A stretch of DNA of 64,000 bases from Cercospora beticola (taxonomy: Eukaryota; Ascomycota; Dothideomycetes; Mycosphaerellales; Mycosphaerellaceae). Under the pieces are notes generated by a model. That model was not told where the DNA came from, made no database searches, and worked only from the letters and a program-made list of their open reading frames with translations. Both the position numbers and the translations under genes were made by a program. The stretch lies in contig NC_088935.1 of assembly GCF_033473495.1 (NCBI RefSeq), positions 5,427,690-5,491,689 on the forward strand, written 5' to 3'. Shown in pieces: positions 1-11,700 of this stretch (positions are counted from its first letter, which is position 1; each line of letters opens with the position of its first letter).

Positions 1-2401
1 GACAACGCCTACGGCGAGAGCAACGAGTACGCCATATTGTCCCACAGATGGCTGCCACAAGACGAACAAGAAATCAGATACCCCGATATCGTAAACCAAA
101 AGGATGGATTGGACACCAAGGCTGGCTGGAACAAGTTACAAGGGTGTCGCCGGCAAGCTGTACTTGATGGCTTGCCGCATGTCTGGGCAGATACCGCATG
201 TATTGACAAGAGCAGCAGTCAAGAATTGACAGAATCCATCAACTCCATGTATTAATGGTACAAAGAGGCCAAAGTCTGCTACGTCTATCTCCACGACATG
301 CCCGATCCGGGAACAGTGTTCAACGACTTTGGACGTGTCACAGCTGAAGCTGATATTGCCGATGCAATTACGACGAACGGGTTGCAGCCCTCAGTCGCAG
401 CGTTCAACGAAGATCACATACCATCTATATGGGACACCTGGGACCGTGAAGCCTTTAGGAAATGCACGTGGTTCACCCGAGCTTGGACGTTGCAAGAGAT
501 GATCGCCCCGCGTCAAGTCAGGTTCTACAGTCAGTCATGGCGCTTTATATGTGACCTCGAGGATATCGTCCCAGACATTTCAGGACTGACAGGCGTACAC
601 GAGTCCCTCTGGACGGAGCAAAGACCTTTAGATACCTTCAGCGTGGCGCAGAAGATGTCTTGGGCATCAGCACGCACAAGTAAGCAGAATTTGCCACTTC
701 GAAGGATGGTGCCGCTGATCGCGCGCAGGTACAAAGATTGAAGATCGCACGGTATGTGCGTCGCTCAGCGGCACTCAAGCGTAGATGGCCTACTTCGTTG
801 CCTACCTCCACACGCTTGATAATGAGGCTCGGCTTTCTTTTTCTTCTTCTTCTTTTCTATTTGTTTCAGTGCTGACCACATCGTAGTACTCGCTGCTCGG
901 ACTTATGGGCGTCAACATACCCGTCGTGTACGGAGAGGGCATCAAAGCATTCCAGAGACTTCAGGATGAAATTCTTCGCACTGGCTCAGATGACTCAATC
1001 TTCGCATTCAAGTCCAGTAGGGGGACCTACGGCGTTGCCACTTACTACACGATGTTTTTGTTGGCTCAATCTCCCGAAGAATTCCGGGGATGTGGAAATA
1101 TCGTTATTCGCAACGAGCACGTTGCAACTGGCTATCGGGCTGGCACACGCGAGGTCACGTTCCATCAGAGGATAGTTGGAAGATTCGACGGTCTACGGTG
1201 GAAACATAGGCACGAGATAACACGCACTCTCTTTGGATGGTACAATGTCGCTTCGGACTACAAGGTGAAACGATTTATGATCTTGAGATGTGCCCTCGAA
1301 GACAAGCCTGAGATCGTGCTAGCCATGCGACTTCAATCTCTAGATTTTCCCCGGTCAGACCTCTACGCCGTCGATGGCTCTGGCTCTGGCCTTCACGTGG
1401 AGCCTCTGCGTATAAGTGCCCACGATTACGACTCTTGTCCCTACAAGACTTTCAGCGTGCTACGCGATCCGATGCCCGATCGATCTCAAGAATATGTCCA
1501 GAGCAAGAGAAATGTAATCATCCTTTGCGATTCCAAATGCACTCTGAACATTGGGCTAAAGAGCACATCCATCCAAGGTGCTTGGAACCAGGGACGGCTG
1601 TGCTTCGAACTACGAGCTGATGAACATTATTCATTACCAGAATTTGATGCAGAGCTCGAGCTCAGCATGCCAGGATCCGAATCAAAAATCAGGGCACATG
1701 TCAAGTTCTGGCCGACCGATAACGTGAGCAGGTTTCTGCGATTGAGATTCCACCAAGCAATCTCCTTGCCCTGGTGGACGACCCTTATACTTTGGACGGA
1801 TATGTACTACTCTACTTTCGTCCCTTACGAGAGCGGATTCCTGGTCGGGAGAGCTTATCCTTGGAAAAGCCCTCTAGGGAAAAACAATCTTCTATTCTTG
1901 GAGTTCGAATACATGGAATTGCCGCTCTTGCTGTTGCACGCCTGCCGTAGGACTGGCCTGTTCGTCGCCTCTTGCATCGCTTTTATGCTCGTCATTGCTG
2001 CCATCGGAACTATGGGAGCACCGACCGTAATGTGGTCTACATTCAAGCAAAAGGCAGTGATCTGGTTCCTGCTGCCAATGTTAATCTGGTTCCTAACCAG
2101 TGCAGTTCTGTACCATTTTGACAAGATGCCTTTGAGGATCTTGCTTGCTGTGCCTTTCGGCATACTAGGAGCATTAAGCGCCATAATTATGCTCTATTTT
2201 TCGATGATACTATCGCCAACGTGCTGCGTCCCACTCACTGGTTCCAAGAAAGCTCAGGAAGAGATTGAGCGCTTCAAGGCTCTAATGGAGGATCCACATT
2301 GGTCCCAGCAAAACTGGACTCGAAGAGCTATGGAGCATATCAAGACTTTCGTTATAGAATGGTGGTTTGGAATCAAGTGGGTTATATCATATAATTTGTA
2401 A
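1..2401 (+). pseudogene. HET-domain (heterokaryon incompatibility) protein, broken, 5' end outside window
   Basis: The first bases already encode the start of a HET domain (YAILSHRW), followed by VWADTACID, a WY motif, WFTRAWTLQE and, after a probable intron (680-869, with a strong CT-rich tract before the acceptor), YSLLGLMGVN and YGEG. HET proteins trigger cell death after fusion of incompatible hyphae. The reading frame is interrupted by TAA at 253-255, where the family has a residue between INSMY and WY; a CAA to TAA change would explain it. A second in-frame TAG lies at 884-886 just before YSLLG, and the few residues normally found there are missing. Bases 905-2401 stay open (about 498 codons). 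Their C-terminal third has three or four hydrophobic helices (near codons 355-440), so the ancestor was probably membrane-bound. I am sure of the family and fairly sure that it is dead. Confidence 0.75.
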
Positions 2402-2462
2402 TTGGTAAGAAGAAGACGACCTCATACTGCTGACACCAACCAAAATCACAACATAATTTGCT

Positions 2463-2918
2463 TCACCAATGCTCCTCCCCAATCTCCACCGCATCAACAT
2501 CCAGCCCCTCCTTGAACCACCTCTCCTCCTCCTTAGTCTCGACATCATTCCCACTCATCTGCCTCTTCCTCATTTTCCCCTCTTCATCAAACGTCCAATC
2601 CTCCAAACCATAACACCTCTTCCACTTCATCCCGTCATTCTCATCTTGATACTCGTACCAAAACTGCACAGCGATCCGATTTTCTGTGAAAGCGAATAGT
2701 TCTTTCCGAAGGGTGTAGTTTTTCTCTTTTTCCCATTTCGCTGTGAGGAAGGCGATTATTTGGTCTGTGCCTTGGAGGAAGTTGTCTCGGTTGCGCCAGA
2801 TGGAGTCGGCGGTGTAGGCTTGGGAGATTTTGGTGGGATTTTGGGTGTTCCAGAGGTTTTGGGCGACTTTGACTTTTTGATGGGCGGTTGAGGCATTGTA
2901 GGGTGGCTTGAGAGACAT
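2463..2918 (-). CDS. DUF1348 / NTF2-like (SnoaL-fold) protein, 151 aa
   Basis: This is a single-exon gene read on the minus strand from ATG at 2916-2918. The protein follows the DUF1348 pattern closely: an N-terminal helix with NLWNTQNP, then AYTADSIWRNRDNFLQG, then AFLTAKWEKEKNYTLRKELFAF, then NRIAVQFWYEYQD and a C-terminal YGLEDWTFDEEGKMRKR. These map to the cone-shaped NTF2-like fold used by small hydrolases, isomerases and proteins of unknown activity. Length (151 aa) is normal for the family. There is no signal peptide or membrane segment, so it is probably cytosolic. The substrate is unknown. It converges with the HET relic (62-bp gap), and no shared function is implied. Confidence 0.85.
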   Translation of the reverse strand: MSLKPPYNASTAHQKVKVAQNLWNTQNPTKISQAYTADSIWRNRDNFLQGTDQIIAFLTAKWEKEKNYTLRKELFAFTENRIAVQFWYEYQDENDGMKWKRCYGLEDWTFDEEGKMRKRQMSGNDVETKEEERWFKEGLDVDAVEIGEEHW

Positions 2919-3811
2919 TTTAGGAGTGAGAATATGGACAGAGGTGAGGCTGAGATGTTAGGAGATGAGGTCGAGATGGTTCACGTCTTCTTTGAAGTTG
3001 ATGCTATCAATTCCACGTCATTTTTATACTGCAATGGTGGATGCTGTGCACTCTGCCAATACCATTCTCAATCATATCCGCGTGGAGTCCGTCCCGGGAG
3101 TTCTGCGATCTAGCCGTACAAGCATCCTCATCCTGGTTGTTCGTGTTCACGGTAACTAGGCGTCCCCTTCGCCGGTGTCGGTTCTCCAAGGTGAATGGTA
3201 GTCATATGTGTGCTTTACTCATCGTATCTGTCATCTGCTGCCAAGCTATATCTAGGGGCGTGAGAGTTGCCCTGCAGCGAGGGACAATCTTGGGAGAGTG
3301 CATTGTCCCAATGAGAAGAGGATGATGTCGGCCGTACGAAGTGTGGAATCGGCCGGTTGAAGTGGCAGACCAATAGCAATGATCATGGATCCACTTCGGC
3401 GCCGATCCTACGTGCTGACAAAGAATGAGCAGGGCAGCATCTCGACCAACATAGTTTGCGACAGCAAAGTCCGAAGGTGCGAAGCTAGCTATGGATAGTA
3501 GGCTGTTCGGATCGGAAACATTGGCTGTATGAGAAGCGGTTTATCCGGATTGGCCTCCGTAAGACGACGTCTTCCATTCGACCTGAGCGAGAGCGTGAGT
3601 AGAGCAAGACAACAACGTCCAATGCGCTAGGCGGCAGACTGCGTGCGTGAGCAACACAAGCACTGCACGCGTGCAAGAAGGGCTCGTGGGCATTCCTGCA
3701 GGATCACTTGGCTCTGTCGAGGCCTCATCCAAGCTGCGCAACTAATCTGATTACTTGCGTCGCCCCCATCGTCCGATCTTCCACCGCACGCGCCCGCCCT
3801 CTCTTCTAATC
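2919..3811. other. Intergenic region between two divergently transcribed genes
   Basis: This stretch separates the 5' end of the minus-strand DUF1348 gene from the 5' end of the plus-strand Zn2Cys6 gene, so it should carry both promoters. I see no convincing reading frame, tRNA or repeat. CT-rich DNA lies just upstream of the 3812 start. An in-frame upstream ATG at 3755 would add 19 residues to the regulator. Confidence 0.5.
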
Positions 3812-6800
3812 ATGTCGCAAGGCCCCGCTGACGCCAGCGAGAGCGTCTCGCCTACTTCCAACTCCGCCCACCACGCGCTGAATAAGCTCGCAAATGGAGA
3901 ACACCTCAAGCAGAAGCGCGCGCGATCGCAGTTGTCCTGTATCCCCTGCCGGCAAGGAAAGCTGAAATGTAACCGATCTCACGACCCGGCCTGCGACCAG
4001 TGTATCAAGAGGAGCCGCGAAGGCCAATGCCATTATGTCCCACCTCCAAAGAAGCAAAAGGCGAATCAGAATGTCAAAGGGCGGATACGGCAGTTGGAGA
4101 CGCTCGTGGTGGACTTGATGAACCAGCAGAGTCAGAAGCAGGCACAGACACAGCAAGCGGAGAGCACGGCCACGACACAATCGTCAGCCACGCGGACACC
4201 ATCAATAGAGAGCAGGCAGGGCGCTGCGACTCAGCTCACTCCACCCAGCGATAGCGATGACTATGCCCCGCAAGATGGACACAATGGACACGGCGAAGCG
4301 CAGGACGACGTGGACAGCACGACAAAGCCTTTTGGCAAGCTGCGCATCAGCAATGGAGAGATCAGCTATGTCGGCGAGACGCACTGGCAAGCCATATTGA
4401 ACGGCATATCGGACCTGAAGCGAGAGCTGGGTGACGAGCAAGATGACGAGCAGGCCGAAGGAGACTCTCCCGAGAGGACTGTCGCTGATGTCTATGGCAC
4501 GACTCCCATGAGCCAAGCGGCCTCGCAAAATCTGGCACCCGATCAGACTTCTTCACATCTGGGCTTGATGCTCGGTGGTGCGGGCGGCGCAATGACCAGA
4601 GAGCAGCTCATCAAAGCAATACCTGAGAAGAGAATAACAGATCGACTATGTGCCTTATGGTTCAACTCGCCAGATCCTTTCAAACCTATCATTCATGCGC
4701 CAACTTTTCAAGATCAGTATCGGTACGTGCGTGTCTGCTAATGGGTCGCTCCTTTGACTGAGCAGTCTTCAGGAACTTTTGGCGCGATCCGAGAGAAACT
4801 CCGACCATGTGGATTGGTCTGCTATTTGCCATCCTCTCGCTTGCGGTATGATAATTCATGCACTGCTGTTGTTGTGATGCTTGCTGACTCAAAAGACCTC
4901 GTTCGGTCTTCGTGACGCAGATCCAGACTCTGACGCGGCCAAGCGAATACTTGCTGAAATGACCAAATTTCACTCGCTGGCTGGATCTGCTGCTGGTAAG
5001 TCAGATGCATGATTACTCCAGACGCGACAAAGACGAATTGCAGACTGATAGCATATCTCTGTAGTGGCTGCGGACTACACCAAAGGCCAAGCGCATACGA
5101 TGGAGTGCTTGATGCTCTTTGGAGCCGGCATGCGAAGTGCCGAAGCCTCTGTCAGTGCTTGGTTGATTATTGGCCTGGTGGTCAGACTGGGCCTGCGCAT
5201 GGGATACCATCGAGATTCGGACAACCATCCCGGCATCAGCGTCTTCGATGGTGAGATGAGGCGGCGGATCTGGTCTGTCATCAGCATGATTGACGTCTTG
5301 TTCTCGTTCCAACTTGGCATGCCAGGAATGGTAGGTTCAGACTATTGCTAGCTACTGCGTATCAGCTAACATTGCCACAGGTCAAGAGGATTCAGTCCGA
5401 CACGCGGCCGCCGAGGAACTTGCTCGACAGAGACTTCAACGTCAACACCACTGTGCTGCCACCCGACCGAAGCGTCGATGAGATCACGCCTTCATCTTAC
5501 ATGCGTGCCAAGCTTGGCCTCGTCGCAGTCTTCGCAGAAGTCAACGAGCTCATCCATGCCACTGTGCCGCCATGTCATGGACAGATGATGGATCTTGACA
5601 GAAGACTGGACGAAGCGAGAGCCGCGATGCCGCCTCCTCTGCAGATGCCCGATATGAGCGAACTTGTCACCGAGCCGGCCGAGCAAGTGATGTGTCGAAT
5701 CAACTTGGATTTGATCTACCTCAAGACCAAGATGGTCTTACACCGACGTTACATGGAACGACCATTCGCTCAACTCTCCGTCGAAGAGCAACAGTTCGGC
5801 ATTGGTTTCAGTCGCAGATCTTGCGTTGATGCCGCATTGAAGGTCCTGCGGCATCAGCACGAAATCTATGCTGCATCTCAGCCTGGAGGTCAGCTGGAAA
5901 GTGTCAAGTGGTACATGGGATCGATCTCGACCCACGACTTCCTTCTCGCCGCTATGATTGTCTGCCTGGAGCTTTCGCAACAAATCGGCGACAACGTAGC
6001 TGTGCTCAATCCCAACCTCATCATGTGTCCCATCCGAGGTGTCATGATGGACGCATTGGAAAAGAGCCACAAGATCTGGTCCGCCGCCGCCGCTGCAGGA
6101 CGAAAGCGTGATCGTAATGCTCCTCAGCAGATCGGAAAAGAGCACATGCTTGACGAGACGGAGAAGGCCTGTCGTGCCATGTCTACCATGTTGACCAAGG
6201 TGCGAGCCCGATTCCCACACCAACCTGATGCTACGCGGAAAACGAATATGAACTGCGCGGCGCCCTCGCGACCTGGAATGGGTATTGCGAACGATGATCT
6301 CGGCATTGACTTCTCACTGCCGCAAAGCGTTCCTGCTCAGACGTCAAAGGCCACTCACACCGCAGGTGGGATGCCTTTCGGCGGCATCGTATCTTACCAC
6401 AATTGGGACGACACTGCTGATCTTGGCGAGAGCTTGCAATATAACGCACCACATAATGCCAACGGGAATTCCCAAGGACCGTCTGTCTCGTTCTACATGC
6501 CCCATCTTTCTCAGGAAAGAAGCCTCTCCTCGAGCGAAGCAACAGGTCCAATGAGCACAAATCAATACACCTCTTCCTCGGGACCCAACTCGAACGAACC
6601 TTCCCCCAACTCCAACTCGCAAGACTATTCCCTTCTTCCCGAATTCGGCATGATTGGTGATATGCTCGACATGCCCGGATCAATTGACTGGGAGATGTTC
6701 GACGCGGGAGTCATCAAGAACAACAACCCGACTTCGTTGACGCATGATGCGATAATGGACAATCCTATGCCGGGGAGTGCTATGAATGGACCCATTGATT

Positions 6801-6967
6801 ATGGAGGAGCAAACGGCGGGGCGAGTAGTGGACCTTTTGGCTTTTCGATGGGCGGTGATTTGATGGTTGCTGGTGGGACTAACGGTGTGGGAAATTATAC
6901 GGCGAGCAATTACTACATGCAATATGGGGATGATGGTTTTGGAACGAATGGGATGGGAATGGGATGA
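3812..6967 (+). CDS. Zn(II)2Cys6 transcription factor with fungal-specific middle homology domain, 978 aa, 5 exons
   Basis: Proposed exons are 3812-4722, 4773-4845, 4896-4995, 5065-5330 and 5381-6967, with GT-AG introns of 50, 50, 69 and 50 bp that keep frame throughout. A zinc cluster sits near residues 43-73: C-x2-C-x6-C-x7-C-x2-C-x8-C, beginning CIPCRQGKLKC. It is followed by a basic linker and a short coiled-coil-like segment (GRIRQLETLVVDLMNQQ) typical of dimerisation. The spliced middle region (WIGLLFAILSLA, YTKGQAHTMECLMLFGAG, LGLRMGYHRD, RRRIWSVISMIDVLFS) is the fungal_trans domain. The C-terminal third is rich in Ser, Asn, Gly and Met, as in activation regions. It should act in the nucleus on CGG-type sites; the targets are unknown. 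The start at 3812 is preferred, and an in-frame ATG at 3755 is possible. Confidence 0.88.
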
Positions 6968-7661
6968 GAAGACGAGAAGTGGAAAGGATGAGGGGGAGAT
7001 ACATTCATGCCAACGGAGTGCTGTGCACGAGTGGCGAGCTCCTGGTCGTGCCATTTGCTGACGTAAAGCGGTGGCATGGGCAAGTGTCATCACTTACTTC
7101 TGTTCTGGAAGAACAGCATGCGAAGCTCGGGGCTGACATGCGACTGCAGCGTCGGAAGCACAAATATGGGGAAGGGAACGAATTGACGAAGAGCACATAC
7201 CCAAGGCAACTCAATGATACTTGGCAAGACACAAGGGAAGTGCCAATTGACTCTACGGATCTCTTCAAAGGTGCAACTAGGCCTTTTCCTTATTCGGCCC
7301 TTCGACAGGCCGTCACCACTGAGGAAGCACTGCGTTGTGAGTAATGTCCATTGACACGAGACGCCCGAGCCCTTCAATCTCCGGGGTAAGTAACATCCAG
7401 CCTTTTCACCATCGCCACCCTCAGCCCCTCAGCTACACGTTGACTCAACAGAGATCACGCAATGCTTCTCGTCACTCCTCCTGCACCTATCTCTGACGAG
7501 TTGGGACTTGGCGATGCAGACCGGCCTTCGACGTGCGCATGAAACCGGAGTCGGAAGATAACTTTCATTTTCACGAATCTGCTCAAATGAAGTTACTACA
7601 ATACACAATTGAAACAAAAATTTCGCTCCTTTCAACACTCCATGGATCTCCGCGCGACCTT
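6968..7661. other. Intergenic, convergent 3' ends
   Basis: This lies between the stop of the large regulator and the stop of a minus-strand gene. It should contain both 3' untranslated regions. No convincing gene or repeat is visible; short open frames here lack recognisable protein features. Confidence 0.5.
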
Positions 7662-8210
7662 TCACAACCCGCCTTCCTCCTCGTTGCCTTGAGTTCCCGT
7701 ATAACGACCGAAGTGCTCGATCACCTGCCCTATGTCATGCATCTTCACCAAAGCGAATAGCACGAAGAAGATGGGACAGGTGAAGAAGAGAGCTTGGATT
7801 TGCTCCCACGTGGTCTCTCCCGAGATGGCTTCGTCCTCTTTTGGCCTTAGCAAGCCATCGTCTTCTTTGAACTCTGAGGCTGGGTCCGAGGCATCGCGTA
7901 GGCCGCTTTCGAGGTCAGCCGCTTCGTCTGGTTGGCGGAGATAGGAGAGGCGCCGCTCTGGTTGCTGCAGCGAAGTTGCAGCTTTCTTGTCGGCCTGAGG
8001 TCTCCTTGGTGGCTTGCTTGAGTCTCTTTTTGGAGAGTAGGATGGCCGGCCGGGTTGAGTGTACACGGGGCACCCGGCGTACATTGGTGCTGCGAAGGCG
8101 ATTGGTGGAAGGGGAGTGAGGGGTCCTTGCGCGGGCTCTGGGTTGTCGGCGCGGCGTGTCTCTGGGACTATGCCCGAGAGAGCGGACTTGAGCTTGGAGA
8201 TGTTGAACAT
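7662..8210 (-). CDS. Hypothetical protein with one C-terminal membrane helix, 182 aa
   Basis: I do not recognise this gene. The minus-strand frame runs from ATG at 8208-8210 without an intron. The first two thirds are polar and low-complexity (Pro, Arg, Lys, Ser rich; several KPPRRPQ-like stretches) and look disordered. Near residues 138-156 there is a clear hydrophobic segment (LFFTCPIFFVLFALV), followed by a short polar tail, which fits a tail-anchored or single-pass protein. A TATATA element about 100 bp upstream of the start supports the strand. No enzymatic motif is visible. Confidence 0.55.
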   Translation of the reverse strand: MFNISKLKSALSGIVPETRRADNPEPAQGPLTPLPPIAFAAPMYAGCPVYTQPGRPSYSPKRDSSKPPRRPQADKKAATSLQQPERRLSYLRQPDEAADLESGLRDASDPASEFKEDDGLLRPKEDEAISGETTWEQIQALFFTCPIFFVLFALVKMHDIGQVIEHFGRYTGTQGNEEEGGL

Positions 8211-8812
8211 TTTGGCTTGAGCTGTTGATCGGAGTGATGTGTGGTGATGATTTTGGGTGCGAGAATCACTGTTATGAGAGGATGCTGGGGTGGGAGGCAG
8301 ATGTAGTATATATGGAAAGAATTCGAAAAAATTTGGATGGTAAGGACATATACTTCGTGGGTCCTACCACAGTTTCGATTCTCTGACGATACATAACACT
8401 TCGCCATGTTCGAAGATATACGAGACGTAATCCTCTTCGCTATGTCCCCTGATTGGATCACTCAGACCTTGCGGCCTCATGTTGCTCCGTAATGTGCTTC
8501 AGGCTGCGCTGATTGTTCTCCTGTGCTGGTTCGGTGGATCGTACAGTTTATTCCAGCGAGCATAATAAATGGGGTGCAAGTCTTGGCGCTGTGCATACCG
8601 ATGCAAGGGAGATGTGCGGTTCCCTTTGTCTCTATCAGGCTTCTTGGCGGGCGAGGAACAGACAATAATGCAGACTGTGCCGGATACGGGAGTTCAGAAT
8701 GTTGAACAAAGAAGTCAGTCGCTTGCACTCTATGAGTCTCTCCTGGTCGACTGAATTATACTCCATTGTTTTGCAACTCAACACGAGACTTCTAAGACTA
8801 GTTGCACTCATC
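8211..8812. other. Intergenic region between divergent genes
   Basis: This is shared 5' sequence for a minus-strand and a plus-strand hypothetical gene. Apart from the TATA-like run near 8303-8316, I see no defined element. Confidence 0.45.
8303..8316 (-). promoter_or_regulatory. Possible TATA element for the 8210 minus-strand gene
   Basis: A run reading TATATA on the minus strand lies about 95-105 bp upstream of the proposed ATG. The position is plausible for a fungal core promoter, but such runs also occur by chance. Confidence 0.3.
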
Positions 8813-9811
8813 ATGCCGGCTATCACTCGAAGAGGAAGGGCGTCCAAAGTTGTGAAGAATGTGGCTCCGGCAGCAAGACGACAAAACCCTGCCCAGGATC
8901 GCCACACATCCCGCAAGCCATTTGCATCAACACGCGGACAGCGAGGCAGAGCTCGCGGCCGCGGTAGCCACAGGCCAACTCCCGCTCGAAACGTCGAAAG
9001 CGTAGACAAACAAGTGAATGCCTCCGAACAACAGATCATCGCCTCTGCTCATCCCGATCCAAAGGATGCCCCTGGCACGCCAAAAGTGACGCGAGTGTAC
9101 ACTGAATTGTTTGAATCGAAGCCGACGTCTCTCAGTTTTGTTTCTCAGGGCAATCTACCCACGTCGCCGGATGTGGAAACTATGACATTGAACTTGATGG
9201 ACTTTTGTCTACTGGAGGACAACTGGAATCCTGCGCTGAGCCACAACAAACTTGCTGCGAGCTGCTTCTACTTTGCATCGAAGATTGTTGAATCTGGCGG
9301 GGGGATCAAGATTACACCAGAAGACGTTGCAAGGGCCTTTGAGCAGGAAGCAGAGATGAGTGCAAGTGCGTGGATGATGTGGATGGCCAAGTCAGGAAGC
9401 GGAGCAAGTCAACAGTATGGCCCAGCGCAGAATGACGATGCAGAGCTGAGGGAGAGAGCGAAAGTGGCTTGTCAAGTCTCCGCAGATGATGTTGAGACGG
9501 GATCAGCAATCCTTTTGGACATGAGAGATAGACTTGGAGAATCAGTGGGAGAATATCGAGATGCACTGATGGGTCTGTCTCTTTCGAAGACAGCAGAGCA
9601 TGAGCAAGAGCCGGAGACAAGCGTAGCTGTGTCGGGCGAAGCTGTCAAGACAAGTGAGCAAGATCTCGTGGATGATTCACTGTTCAATCAAATATCTTGG
9701 GAGAGCAAAGACGACCAGGAAGCTAGTGAGTTGCTCGAAGCAGGAATGAAAGGGCCGGAATTGGTCGAGCTTGATGACTTCGAAGCTTCGGTTGAAGACT
9801 TTGCTTCGTAG
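8813..9811 (+). CDS. Hypothetical basic protein with cyclin-box-like segment, 332 aa
   Basis: This is a single exon. ATG at 8813 is preferred over an upstream in-frame ATG at 8699 because the sequence from 8813 begins with a compact basic region (MPAITRRGRASKVVKN) and the preceding 38 codons look non-coding. Residues 1-60 are rich in Arg, Gly and Ser, including RGQRGRARGRGS, which suggests nucleic-acid binding. Residues 120-185 contain a helical stretch (LAASCFYFASKIVESGGG then ITPEDVARAF) that resembles one repeat of a cyclin or TFIIB fold. The C-terminal third is acidic. This resemblance is weak and made by eye, so no function is assigned. Confidence 0.6.
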   Translation: MPAITRRGRASKVVKNVAPAARRQNPAQDRHTSRKPFASTRGQRGRARGRGSHRPTPARNVESVDKQVNASEQQIIASAHPDPKDAPGTPKVTRVYTELFESKPTSLSFVSQGNLPTSPDVETMTLNLMDFCLLEDNWNPALSHNKLAASCFYFASKIVESGGGIKITPEDVARAFEQEAEMSASAWMMWMAKSGSGASQQYGPAQNDDAELRERAKVACQVSADDVETGSAILLDMRDRLGESVGEYRDALMGLSLSKTAEHEQEPETSVAVSGEAVKTSEQDLVDDSLFNQISWESKDDQEASELLEAGMKGPELVELDDFEASVEDFAS

Positions 9812-10868
9812 CTCTGTATTGATAGGCCTCCTATGAAGGCTTCTGGCCTCTGACACAATCATCGTCATGCTCTGCGTACCGTCTTCTGGCAATCATCAAG
9901 GGCCGATCCAGTCAGGGTAGAAGAGCGTCATCGGCTCTTGGTCTATGGCTGCTTCAGTCGTGATGGAACAGCTTTCGAGCCGCCTCCCATGATTGCTGCA
10001 AAAGCGTCACGCATGCTTTCCGCAGGACCTGGCCGGCCGATAAGACCTTTCGAATCTGGGGCTGGCTGGCAAGCAAGAATAATTGTGCAGACAGTTTGTA
10101 GTGTAGCTTCCATTCCAGCAAAGATCTCGCCACTCCCAGCTAGCCACAGTCCCGCCACGATATCAGTTGGCCAAGCCCACCTGCATCACTCTCTATCAAA
10201 TATGTATGTGTATTGCTGTGATCTTGGGCCGACGAGTTGAAGCGGGAATCTGCAAGGAGTGCAAAGCTTCATTTAATCCTTGAATGGGCGTGAATTGAGA
10301 ATAACAGGGTGGGCAATTCTGACTCGAACAGCAGTATTGGGCAGGAGGAAGCGACTTCTGTTGTACATTTTCCTGCTAAGCTGTGCATCAGGCCATCAGC
10401 TGTTATAGTCAACGCCACGTGTACGCCACGTGCAAGTGGTTTTCTCTACACGCTTGCGAGGTCCGCAGCTCACCAGCTCATGAACATCCATCTGTTCCAC
10501 GCAGCTCCCAGATCGCAGGAATGATGTTCAGTCACGCTTTGATGATGTTCTTTGCTGTACTGACAGCATTTTCACCTGGCATCCCTAAACTGGAGGGATT
10601 GCGATGAAGTCCGACTTAGAAGTGAGTTCAGCCACTCTGAAGCTTCGTGCAAGCTTTGAGCGTGCACGAATGGCGTTGATCCAGATGTGCCACATCACCA
10701 AAGAATACACTTTTATCAAGCGAGAGCGCACACCATCCAGGCAGGCCCATGGGTCATGGCGTTGCAAGTGTTTTCGCGTATAAGAACAGATCTCCCGTCG
10801 CCATGTAACCAACCCAGACCTCTGCTGCACCAGACGACACGACATCCCACCCGGCCTTCTACCGCAAC
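9812..10868. other. Intergenic, about 1 kb, no gene recognised
   Basis: Several short open frames occur, but none has protein-like composition or a known motif. The last 100 bp upstream of the next gene contain a TATA-like GCGTATAAGAA near 10,776. Confidence 0.45.
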
Positions 10869-11700
10869 ATGATTTTCAACCGCTTCTTGCTCGCCGTGAT
10901 GCCAGTGACTGGTGCGCTGGCAGATCTAAGGGCTCTGGGCACGACAAGCAGCTCGTGCAAGAATGGTGCCATCTCTCTCAGGGGTCGATATTGTACTCGT
11001 CATTGTGTTTACGAGCTCACAAGTGGCAGCTACAAGAACGATTGGCGTTCCTGCTTCGACGACTGTGCGAAGGCTTGCGCTGCGGACTCGTGTTGCTTGG
11101 ATGCGAAATGGAGCAGAACAAGCAAGAAGTGCTACTATCGCAGTGACAGCGCTTCGTACCTGCAGAAGACTGGCCGAGGCGATACTGTTCGATGCAAGAA
11201 GCCAAAGCCGGTGACTACCACCAAGTGCACGACGACCACGTCAACTACGCGGACGACGGTATGATATGTTTCTTCTTCATGGAGCACTTGAACGCGTTGG
11301 TCGTAGAACACTTCGTGTACAGCGTGGCTGACTTGCCGACTATCAGACAACAACCACCACTTCCGCGGCTTCGGGGCCGACCTGCCTCTCGCTCAATCAC
11401 ATCCCGCCGTTTATCGATGCGAATACCTACTACGAGTTCGATTATGGCGTGGTCCCATTGACATATGACACTTGTCGCTTATCATGTCTGAACTCTCCAC
11501 CAAAGAACGAGGGCGAAGGCGCTCCACGAGGCATCGGACCGTGTCTCATTTTCGCGGCAAAGCCGGACTACTGTCTCAAGTACTATCAGAAGGAGGGAAA
11601 TAGCTATATCCCACGCATTGCGGAATTCACGCCAACTGACAATGAAGGTGGCGTGAGATTGAATGATAGAGCATGCCCTGCGGGATTAGTCTCACCTTGA
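10869..11700 (+). CDS. Secreted cysteine-rich protein (PAN/apple-like N-terminal half), 247 aa, 2 exons
   Basis: Exons 10869-11258 and 11347-11700 join in frame across an 88-bp GT-AG intron. The start gives a signal-peptide-like N-terminus (MIFNRFLLAVMPVTGALA) with likely cleavage after ALA. Residues 30-105 carry about ten cysteines with a C..C...C pattern (SCFDDCAKACAADSCCLDAKW, then KCYYR) that recalls PAN/apple-type domains of secreted fungal proteins. A Thr-rich linker (TTTKCTTTT, likely O-glycosylated) straddles the intron and leads into a second Cys-containing domain with a CLSLN..PPF start. No catalytic residues are visible. It is probably an extracellular or wall protein; an effector-like role is possible but unproven. 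Confidence 0.72.

Noticed and set aside
3755..3811. Upstream start for the first Zn2Cys6 gene
   Set aside because: The 19 extra residues are Arg/Pro-rich and the region looks like a leader; ATG at 3812 gives a more typical N-terminus. Not excluded.
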